A DNA stretch of 64,000 nucleotides, taken from Doris montereyensis. Its lineage: Eukaryota > Mollusca > Gastropoda > Nudibranchia > Dorididae. Shown one piece after another: positions 15,401-27,400 of the stretch. The position numbers and the translations under genes are program-made. Position 1 is the stretch's first letter. Every line of letters begins with the position of its first letter. The notes below the pieces were generated by a model that saw only the letters and a list, made by a program, of their open reading frames with translations, was not told where the DNA came from and made no database searches. The stretch covers positions 94,626 to 158,625 of the forward strand of contig JAXRKP010001174.1 in NCBI GenBank assembly GCA_037039925.1, written 5' to 3'.

Positions 15401-18400
15401 CACAGCAAAAAGTCAACTGAAAATTTCCTATCTCAACAGAAAAAATCCTACCTAGGAAATGAAATACTCTCCCGATGCGAGAAACGGAGAATAGCGTAAA
15501 TATTTCCAATTTCAATGCATTATTATAAATTGTCAATTCAAATCATAAATGAATGACTTTCTAGTGCATCTCAATGAAATGAAAAGTGATCACACATTTC
15601 TTTAATGTTTCACTTTGGATTAATAATATTTCAGCATTTTTCTACAGAAAAAAATAATTCTGATAGCTGATAGAAGTGATATCATTTCAGCCCCTATCAT
15701 TTCACAAAACATGTACACAGTGCAAAAATGAAATTTTTTTAAGTCACTTTGAAGAAAGGAGGCTGGGCCGTAGATACGCAGTTCATGATACTGGTGTAGG
15801 CGCTAAAACTAAAGAAAGTATTGAAAACTTTGTGTCAAAATCCGATACTAATTCTCCAGGCAAACTTTATAATTTTAAAGAAGGTATCGGAATCGTTTAG
15901 TTTCAAGTTATTTCAACATGAAAGAATCACCAGACAAAGCATGCAAAACCCGAAATGGCATTTTCTCATTTCCTGGTGCCTATTGTCCATGTCTACTTCG
16001 ATTTCCTGATTTTCTTTCATGTTGGTCCTCAATACATCATTTCCCCATGTATTTTCTCGACTGGGAAACATTTTTTTCGTTTTTCAAGGATTTCCCTGAT
16101 GCATGGGAGCCCTGTTTTACTACCTAAGCCCAATTTCCTACTTGCTTTCCTACCCAAGACATCAATTTCCGACCATTTCTGACCTGAGTATGAAAAATCC
16201 GACATATTTCCGACCTTGCTGGACATCCTGTGAATGATTATCTAGGCTACACCCCCTCCCACTTCAGTATTCACCTAACGGATAGTCCAGCTAAGGGGCA
16301 GTTTTTTGTTGTCTCCCAAGGACCGACCTCTTAGGCGGGGACCACGATAGTTATCTTTCATTGTCAATAATAAAAAAGACTTTTATTTTGGAAAACGCAA
16401 AAACAAAAAGTCTTTATTACAGTTGTTAAAACATGCACATTTCAAAAGAAAAAATTATGCATTTGTCCTGCTTTATTACTTTACAACTCAAAACATAATT
16501 TCCTATCTTATATTATTACAGTTTAAACTATAAATAGCATACCTCTGAATAGAAATTTAATGCATGTATATAAAGACCTTATAAAAATGCTGAAGACACT
16601 GTGATGGACATCAGTTTTGGAATAAAAAAAGTTGCTGTTTTGCAGTGCAGGGTGGGAGGTGCAGAGTGGTTATATTACTTTTAACATAAAGAAGGCTTGA
16701 GCTGCAGTATACTTACAAAATGAAAACACACCAAAATAATAAATATACAAAAAATAAAAAAAGCACTTGACGATACTTGAAGGTGAAAATATGGCAACTG
16801 CACAGAGTGAGCCCCAATGCAACACTATGAAACACTTAGTCAACTACTCAAGCAATGCACGGATAACAGCAGGGATGAGCACTGCTCTCCTAATCGTACA
16901 CCATTTGGTGTAGGACAAGACGTGTGGCACAAGAAAAGCACACACATTATTAAGATGATGGTGGATGATGATTTAACTGAATCTAAGTAGCACCAAACAC
17001 AAGAGAGGTATATTTAATATTTCAAATGAGTGTAGTTTAAAGATGATAAAATGATATATGGTATTGTACACTGAAGCACACAAATGTGATTTAATTTAAT
17101 GTATGGCAGTCTTAATATAGAAAAGAGCATTACAAGATCAAAACAATGAGGGTAAAGGCATTGAAAAACTTGAAACTGGGATGAAAAGCCTGACGTTATC
17201 ATATTATTCTTAATTTCAAACCTTGTGAGATTTTATCTTTTTTAATTATTAAGATTTACAGCTACTTCACTTTAAAACTTAAATGTTAACCATCAGTTTT
17301 GCCAATATTATTCACACAAAGTCCTGTTGTCAGGTTAAGAATAAAACAAAAGAGGATACAACTCATTATCTGTGCTCATGCATAAATGCCTACTGATACC
17401 TGCAATCTGTCATAGAAACCAGTTTTATCGCAGCGTGTATTGGGGCTTCACATGGCAGAAGGCCAAGAATAAATTCACTTACGATTTCTGGGCCTTAGCA
17501 ATTGAGCTGCGAAGAGTGCACTCACCAGCTTTTTCTTATTTTCTTTTCTCTTCTCTCTTTTAAATTTTTCCTCTTCATAAATTTGTTCATCTGCCAAGCA
17601 AACAAAAATCTCTTAGGGAAAAAATGTGGATGGGGAAGCAATCAAGACAAACTATGAAAAACATTTAACATTCAATAATAAAATCATGATGATATGTACT
17701 TGAACAAGAATGAGGCAATCATAAAAGCTTGCCAAACCTAAATTGCCAGATCAAAGAATGACCACATCAGTAAAGAAGATTAATTTGCGTCAGAGGTTAA
17801 GACCAAACATTCTGGGAATAAAAGGTTGAGGGACCACACAGACAAAATGACGTCATGTGAAGCATATTTATAAAATGGAAATGGATGTCCAAAGGTAAGT
17901 AGAGGTGACAGTAATCAATCATGCTTTAGTGTTCATTAATGTCTGAGATTCAGTCATCACTGCCAATAATTATTTTGGCATGAATATTTTTTGAAGGCAA
18001 CTGAACACAATATGATTTACAAATGTGACTAAGTAATTTAAATAAAGGAAAAGAATCTGTTATCTTTTAAACGCTTAATTTTACAATGAATTAAAAGTCA
18101 AAACTAAGTAAACTGAAAACAATGAAAACTGCTCTTAAGCAACTTTGCTGCATGTATATGTCAATTATACAAAGTATCTGACTTTTTGCTGATATATGCT
18201 AATTATACACCATAGAAACAACTGAGACATTCTCACAAGACTATAGCAATTAAATATGAAGATAATTTTGGTAAGGACACATGTAAAATTCCATAATTAA
18301 AAATTGTAATAACAGTTCAGCTGCTAGGCATAGTAATAACCAGAGCCGACAAGTTAAAACCAGCCTATTATGAATCTGTATTTAATCTACCATTTTAAAT

Positions 18401-21400
18401 AACAAATATAAAGATTTTTCATTGTCAAGTTGTTTATAAAACAGTCAAATTGATAACGAGTTATAATAATAAAATGAAAAGGCCTTCTCACCTGCAAGTT
18501 TAGTTATGCCATTTTTTCTCAATTTAATCAATTCTTTTATTCGGTTTTTTGTTTCCTTTTCTCCTGTTAAGAAACAATATGACAGAAAATTATTTTTTAT
18601 TGAGAATAAGTATCTTCCTTTTAAATTAAAAATCAAGCAAGATCTTCAACAAATTGAAAATAAAGACTAAAAGCAAGTAAGAAATTGCCTATTAATCAGT
18701 TGATTGAAATTCAGAGACATTTAGTGCTGAAGGGAAAATATAAACAATTCCTACATTCTTAAATTTAGTAACACAATCAACAGCTGAGCTAAAAAGATCT
18801 TAAAATGTGACAATGTAAAACAATATAGACAGACATACAAATAAGAACTTAACCTCTCAGCTCTGAGGAAATGTACTGATCTTTCATTAGATAACTTAAA
18901 AAAACAACAACTATTTGAATCAAGGAACAGAACAATGATTTAAACATTAAAAAAGGATTTCAAATGTAAATGTTCTTGGGTAGATATAACTACGTTAAAA
19001 TAAACTATATCCAAAATCGTACTATTATATTTAAAAAACTAGCATTCATGTTCTTGGCAATTATTTAATGCGTACAAAAACTAAACCACTTCTTGTACAT
19101 ATATATAACAAAAAGTCTTTAAAGAACTTACTTTTAACGTTTTCAAAAAGCATATGGTGTTCTGCCATTGCATGAAACTGTGAGAAGGGCTTCAATCTCT
19201 CTTGCAACTCCCTGTTTAAAAACAAAACAAACAAAAGAAAGAAAGAAAAATTATTTTTTTAAGTAAGAAATGCTTTCTGAAGAATATAATATTAATGATA
19301 TTTTTAAATACGCAAACAAGACAGAATATGTCATTTTTCACAACATGGATTGATGAGTTTGTGACTAAACATGTTCATTTTCTGTTTTTAGCACATTCTG
19401 GTAGAACAATCACAAGTTTGCGGTAGAAATGTCCATAGGATATATAAATTATTTATTACAGAATATTTTATAGGTAAGGGCAGGGAGAAATAGTAAATAT
19501 TTCAGTCATTTCCCTAAATTGAGTGAAAAGATGGCACAGAAAAACCTTTAATCTGTGACAGTAAACAGCAAATTGGTATCACTGGATCCGTCTAGTTATT
19601 GATAACACTCTTGTCAAGTTCAAGATCCCACAATAGTAGGCGAGAATGGAAATTTTGATGTGTGCACCCGACGACCGAATAAATGTGCTTTTATTTTATA
19701 ACCTCCATGCTACACGTTATATTGAAATAATGTGACTAAGGGAAATCACTGCAGGCTTGTCGATCTCTCGTTAACTTTCAAGTCGCGTTAGTATTTCTTT
19801 GTCGGTAATTAGTTACAATTCTGTTGAGCCTTTCAACATTTACCAGATCATTTGACACGACAAAGATATGCACACATAAAAAATGTTTTCTTAGGCCCTT
19901 TCCAATCAGTTGATTCTCCATATATGTAAGTGCCAATAGTTTTATCTCCACTGGCTTACCTGTCATAAAAATAAGTCTTAATTGGTCTTCTTAATTTAAC
20001 CAAAAACACTTTCAAAAGACAATAACTAACAGACTTAAATATAGTCAACAAAATCATTGCTAATGCATTTAGCTGATACGGTAAAAAGAACAGGAGGAAA
20101 TATAAGACTACTGGTAACAATTTTAAACTGTTTACCCGTATGAAGCGATTATCTTAAGTACTTCATCAATGTACATGAAACTCAAACTTGCTGGGTTTGT
20201 TAAAAAAATTATCTTTTTAAAAACATTTGTGTTTGCTGAAATTTTCTGCAGAATATACCCTCTTCCTTTAATAAATATCTAAGCTAAGTAACTTCTGTTT
20301 GTACACATAATGCAACATACACATCAAGACACATAATAAAATTGATATGATGTGTTTTTCAGAAGTAGAAGTGATGTCTAACCTTCCAGTTTTCCCAGCC
20401 TTTTTCTTCGAATGTGGCACTTTGGGAGTTTTACAATGAGTGGGGCACCACCTGCAGTGAGACCATACTCTCGAGGCTATTCTCTTCCGTCTATCTCTTT
20501 CTTGCAATCTCAGGCGGTATTTGGAAATTTGAGCGAGTTTGATGGCTGGACAGAAGATGAAATTGAATGTGTTGTTCAAGATGATATTAATGGCAAACAA
20601 TGTAATATAGACTACTTTAAAGTGGTTTTTATTAATTAAATATTATTTTACAGGACCTGACACCACTCCATAACCATCTAATATCTAAAGAAGAAAGCAA
20701 AGAGTTTGTCTTCATGACTTATCTTATCTATATTATGTTGAAGTTAAATTATTATGAAGTACTGAAACTATTTCTTTATACCCGACTGTTTCCGTGAAGT
20801 TTAATCATTATAAATTATCCAAACTATTTCTTATGATGTACTCAGAAAAAAAAACTACAATCATTTGGGGTAGGACTTTTCTCTATCAATATTATCCCCT
20901 CACCGTCAAACCTAAACTATTTTTAGACAAATCCGTTTTATGGGCTCTCTTCAACATGAGCTTTATAGAATACTAAATCTTGAATAATTCGATTTCATTG
21001 AGTCTCAAAACGTCTGAGAATAATTGTTAAAATTGTTATCCATCCACTTTTGTTGGGTTTTTTCACTTCTATACAGAAGTTTTACATATTTTTCAGTTTT
21101 GTTGAAAACATTTGTTTTACTTACCGATATCAATATCATCATCGTCATGATTGATAGCCAAACTACTGACTAGAGTTTCTGCTTCATTGTCATGCTCCTG
21201 AAATGATAAAATGATTACAATATTTTTTAATATTATAAAATTGTCACCGAAAATGTAACATAAAGTTTTGTTGCATCACACACATCAAAACAGTGCGGAC
21301 CAGCGAAAGGAAAATACATTTAATTATCCAGCTTTTAAAATAATATCATGTATTCATGGAGATGGACAAAGAGGTATGACGCTTTCAAGTGCAAAAAGGA

Positions 21401-24400
21401 AGAAAGGGTAAGAAAAAAGAGAAAAAGACAAAATAAAGGAAGAAACACAAAACGTGTATACTACATGCACCTAATTCTTAATTTATTTCATCCAAAATCC
21501 AGTAAAAACGAAAATTTTCTTTGCAGCCCAGAGCCAGAATGTATCCTGGTTTCATAATACATTGCCTCCTAGACAGGACCCCCGTCTGTCACAAATTTTA
21601 CTTCCCAGGTGATACTGGTACTCAATTGCACCAGAGTCACTAAGTGTGTTGAACGTAGAACCCTAGTATTGTATTGATTTGAACCCAGGACCTTGTGATT
21701 GTAAGTTCAACCTCTAGACCACTGGTGCCACACTAAATCTGGTACATGCATATGAAAGTTTATCTGTTAAACATTCAGCTAGCCCTCCTTTATCCCTTAT
21801 ACAGAAAGAGGAGTTTGGTACACAAAGAGATAAATCCCTGCTGATTCTCACTATTATCTGCCACACAACTAACGATTTACTCAAATTTAGCACAAGCACA
21901 TATAATTGAAAAGAAAAACATTTGACCAATCCTTATTTATCACTTTAACATACTAAGCTCAAAAGTCATCTCTGTATGGCATGTAACCAAGTTCCTGCTG
22001 TTGTTGTACACCAATATCAAGTGGCGTAATTGGAATGGTAAGACTGGGAGACAAGGGGGGCTAGACCTGTTTATGAGAAATGAGATATATAAGAAACATG
22101 CTTGTAACAAAATATATATAAAAACTCAACCCACATGTAATATTCATATGACTAAATATTTTGCAGGAGCCTGAAGACTTGAGACAAAAATTATAAAATC
22201 ACCTTTAAGTTTGGTGCCATGTCAGCATGAGGTGTAAATCAGTTTAAATCTGCAGTTTTCAAACAGATTATGTTTACTTTCTATGTGTGTAATCCTCCAT
22301 GATGATTTAAAATACGTAAAAATGCAAATTCAAGGCTTTAAGAGGCATTGTTTACAGATTATATTTTTTGCTTTGTTTTTCCCTGAAATCTGCTGGCAGA
22401 CTCACGGTTGAGTAAGAAAAAAACCCCAATAACTCCAAGGCGTTTCCTAACATGTTGCCATTACCTCAACTCATATCACTGAACTGAATTAAAAGCTCAA
22501 GAAGGATTTACATAACCAGTTGGGCTATAAACTTTGAGAGAGAGAAAAGAAGGAAATAAGAGAGGGAAAGTCCTTCCCATGGGTCAAGATTCATAAAGAC
22601 AAAAACAAGTTCACCTATCAGACAGGGCAATAGTCTCTTAGAGTTAAGAGGCTTTATGTCCTAGCCATTTTTGAGATTACCAAATAAATACCTGACAGTG
22701 ACCCTCTCCCCGACCTTACATTGTACACAGTACAGTACTCACCTTCTATCGTGTTTGAATGGTCTGTGATTCTAGGTCTTGGGATTTCTTGTAAGGTGGC
22801 TGAGGAAATAAATGGTGGAAATTGAGAAAGGGGTAAATCAACTTTCAAAAGTTTCTACAGCTCTAAGGAAGTAGAATGAAACAAATAAAGATTCTTTTTA
22901 AAATTATAAATAGCCTTGGTTTAAAAAAGATTCAGAAAAAGATGATATAAAAAAGGATAGGGAGGAAAAAAGCAGATTACATTATTTTCTTGCCTTGTCG
23001 GCTAAAATTACAACATAGGTGTGAATTTTAACAACTTTATGTTGTGTAAATAAAGAACCTTACCATCACCAATAGCACCATTAATGTAAAACTGCCTGTA
23101 ATGGTCCTCACACTCCTCTGGCTGCCTTGTTTCAAGATGAGCAGCAGCACCATTCCTTAGAACAAATAAAAGTGAGAAAAGAGACATCAGTGACAAATAA
23201 ATGTGCAACACAAAAGTAAAACATTTTTAAAAGCTTAAAGATGTGCTTGCTTTAAGGAGAGCAAAAGACAGAATGTACAATGTGGAAATTGAATTGATTG
23301 ATTCATTGCAATTTACTCCTCCATCACAAAAAAATTAAGTGGGAAAACAAATCCTACCAGTTGCCAAAGCCATATTGCTCGACAGCATCCAGAAGCATGT
23401 TCTCTTCTGCCAAAGACCATCTTTGGGAATCCTCAAAAATGCAGGGACCCTGATCATTCTGGAAATAATCGAAATAACAAGTGAAGAAGTGAAAGAAATA
23501 TCCTCTCTACTAATAACATGTATTTGGGAACCCAAACTTCCAATCAAAATAATTTATTTTCTTATCTTCTGTTCTCAAGCAGATTCATCACAGAAAGGAG
23601 ATGAATGTTGAAATGAAAAACATCTTCAACTTCAACCCTTGAAATGAAAAATCAATATGGAGGAGGCCACTTCTTCAACCCATGAACTAAAAAAAGAATC
23701 AAGAGTTTTTTAATGCCCTTATTTCTATAATGTCTATGACAGATATACCCTGTACCCTGTTCAGCCTTGATACAACGACCAAATCATGTAATGCTCACCA
23801 TGAAAACTAAAGTTTACGTGAAAAACTCCTCATCCCGAACCAAAGGGATTTTACAATATTTCAAAACCTAAGAGAGCATCAAATGTAATGGTACTTCCTG
23901 AAGATGCATCCTTTTCTTTTGCTTTCTTTACCAATTGTGCAGATTTAAGCAGACCAATTTATGTTACAATCATGAAACAACATCTTTATCTAATACTGGT
24001 CTTATCATACTAACTTGGTTCTGAGCACCACAAATGAATTTCATATCCTTGGTTTTATACTATTTAAATTGTCCTCTTATTCTTCAGTTTATAAATTGAA
24101 AAAGTGATTCAAATAATATTTCCCTAAAACTACATGTGATGGTATAAAAGATTATCTTCATATTTCAGTTTTAGAATGGAGCCTAAAAGTGGTTGCAATT
24201 TAAAGCATTCAAAATATTACATTGAAAACTACTTCAAGGTATATTGCATTGTATGCATACTTTTAACAGCTTAACCTTAGGGAATGGGACATACGCTTTG
24301 GTTCTAACAGTCTACCGCCATTTATTGGACACTGTCCGTGGCTGATTAGATAGTCTGCCCGATTAAAGAACAAGCATTTTACAGAGACAGGTTTGCAGAC

Positions 24401-27400
24401 GCTGAAACCTCAGTGTCTAATTGCGACATGGCATTTCAACGAGAGAGACAGAAAGAGATAAAGAAGGAAGGAGAGGGAGGGAGAGAGACAGACAGAGAAA
24501 GACATACAGAGGTAGGGAGGGAGGGAGGGAGAGAGAGAGAGCAGACAGACGGAGAGACCTGCATTATAAAGGCCAGCATCCTGGTTATCTTGGCCACTCT
24601 CCAGAAACGAAAAGGTGTGAAAACAGAACATCCATGAGTTGAGTTCACAAGAGTGATGTTGCCTTTATTGTCGATCATCTTTTATGGGTCATGGTTGAAT
24701 TCAAATGACATCTGGGGCAATTATCATCACCTGTTCCACTTCACTCTGCAAAAACCGAGATAAGCTCTGGCTCTATGGGCCACAATAGCCCTAAAAGACC
24801 TTTACTTTTTACTTCCCTTTCAAATTTTGCCTTCCCCCCCCCCCCCCCCCCCCCCCCCCAATACCACATAAAATCTTCAAACCTGAAAATGGTATATATA
24901 TCATATATTACTAAACAGGAAGATAGCAACATTCAAGGTCAAATCAGGTCTGATTTTAAACTCATATAAGTATATTACACAGTCACTAGGTGTTTATGAT
25001 GAAAACAAAAATCATATCAATCTTGTTAGTGCCTTTGAAAACACTCTTATGCCTACAAAAAAAACAACAAAAACCAAACTTTCAAATATGAGAGGTAAAT
25101 GCATGGACATCACAACTGTTCTTAAGGTTTTTGATCCATTTTCCCCACAAAATCTCCTATTAGATGCATGTACATCTTAGTCTTCGAAAATTTGGAGAAA
25201 AGAAATATCATTCATGTGATTAATTCAGCTTCGGTCCTCAATCATTTCCTCATAAATTGAAATGGTTTACGTTTTTTTCTCCACCTGATGTGAGTATTCA
25301 GGATATGATTTTTGGGTCAACCTGACGGAACAATGGTGATGTCATATAAATTAATGCATGTAATCACATATCGAAATATAAAGCTGTACAGTACATGTAA
25401 CCTATTATAAAATATTGAAGATTGGAAAAATATTGGGTCCACATATCGAAATTTAAAATTTAAACACCTAAATATTTATGTAATAATAATAATAATGTAC
25501 AATTATATTGTAATATCTCATATCCATTATCTCTGGATGCATTACAAAAATAATTTTAAAATTTTAAAATACAAGTATTTTTCTTTACTTCTACACAACC
25601 ACAAGGAAAAAGAAGAAAAAACGGGCTTAAAAATTACATTGTTAAATGATAGTCTCTAACCAGAAACATTAAAAAGCTTTTCTAAATAAATATGTCTTCA
25701 AGCGCTTCTTGAAAACATCCAGAGATGGCGACAACTTCACGTCATTGGGAAAATCATTCCACACCCTGGGAACGAAATGTTGGAAGCTGCATTTACCACC
25801 TTTTGAACGGTAGCGTGGTATACTGAGTTGAAAGGGCGTTCTTCCTCGACCTTAGTGGTTTGCATGACTCATGGCAGACAGCAAATCGCTGATATATGCT
25901 GGCGCCACATCGTTTAGAGATTTATATACTATGGATGCCGCCTTGTACAGCACACAAAAATTTGGAGCCAGTGCAGATCTTGGAGCAATGGTGCGGCGTC
26001 ACCCTCTTCTTTTTCTGCAGTACAAGACGGGCAGGATAGTTCTGGAGCTTTTGAACTCGGTTTGGTTCTCCAGTTGAAAGGCCGAAAAAAAAAGGAATAA
26101 TTATATCTTAATAAATTCATCTGTTCAGATCAAACTTGATCGCAGGGTAGAGCCCAGCAGCTTCGACACCTGAGACTAGTTCCTTATCTCCAGGGATAGC
26201 TAATTTTGTCAACCAATCGGGTGCTTTTCTATTGTCAAGTTTAATTTTAGATTTAGCTTCGTAATAATTAAACACCGGTGGTATAGTGTCAAAGTCCTAG
26301 TAATTTAGATATATATATTATATATATATATATATTAATGTTTTAGTTGATTTTGTTTTGTTTGTGGAGAACTGAGGGGCTCGGGGATTTTTCATTTGTT
26401 TGCTGTTGTTAATTTTATTACCTTTTTCCACTCATTTGATTGGTTAGGCTCTTCTAAGGAATGATCTATTACTGTTAGGCCTGAATCTACATCTACACTG
26501 CTTTTCAGCAACACAACTTTGCCCCTCTCTTAAAACTTGATGGTATCCTAAGGGGTCTAAGGGAACATTTGTTAAAGTTTCCTTTTATATTTCTTCCATT
26601 CTTTAAGTAAATGAGAATGAAAAAGTACCATAAAGAAAGAAAAAACATTTAAAATTATCCTGACAACTGTTAGCCCAAGTTAAAACAGATTTTTGAATAT
26701 TTAGAAGAAGAAAAAAAAAGTAGAAAAAATACAAGTAGACAAAGGAAATGCAAAGAAAAGAGGCTGGAGAAAATAAAGAAATATGCGTTTGACAGAGAGT
26801 GATGCGATGAAAATGAGTCAAGTATGATACCAGATGTTGTGAAAACCGATAAAGAGGTCAAAGGTGAAGGGGGAGCTTTAGATGCCGGTGGTTTATTTGT
26901 GGTGTGGGCATTAAATTCTCTCTTTGCTTGGTGAAGAATGGCGGAAAGCAACATGTATAAATTGGATAAAGATAAACTCATCCAATAGAACAGTGAGAAG
27001 GTTATTCCATTCTAGAGTGAGGGGTCTACAAGATGGGCAAATTTACCCGCATGGCAGTTGCCAGGCTCTACTCCAATATAAAAAAGTAGCGTCAGTGGCT
27101 GAGTGGTTAGGCTGCCGGACTTGGGGTCATGAGATCCCAGGTTTGAATCCTAACACAACTAGGTCCGACGTTGTGTTCCCTAAGGAAAAGACACAACACA
27201 CATTTCCCCCACTCGAATCTGATGAAAATGGGTACCAGCAGTAGCTCGAGAGAAAAAGCCTGCATAAGACTAGTGTCCTGTCCAGGAGGTGATTATCATC
27301 ACCTGTTCCGCTCCATGCCATACAATACAATCAGGGATACGCTCTGATTCTATGGGCCGTCATGGCCCTGAGGGAACTTTACTTTTTCTCTACTTCAATG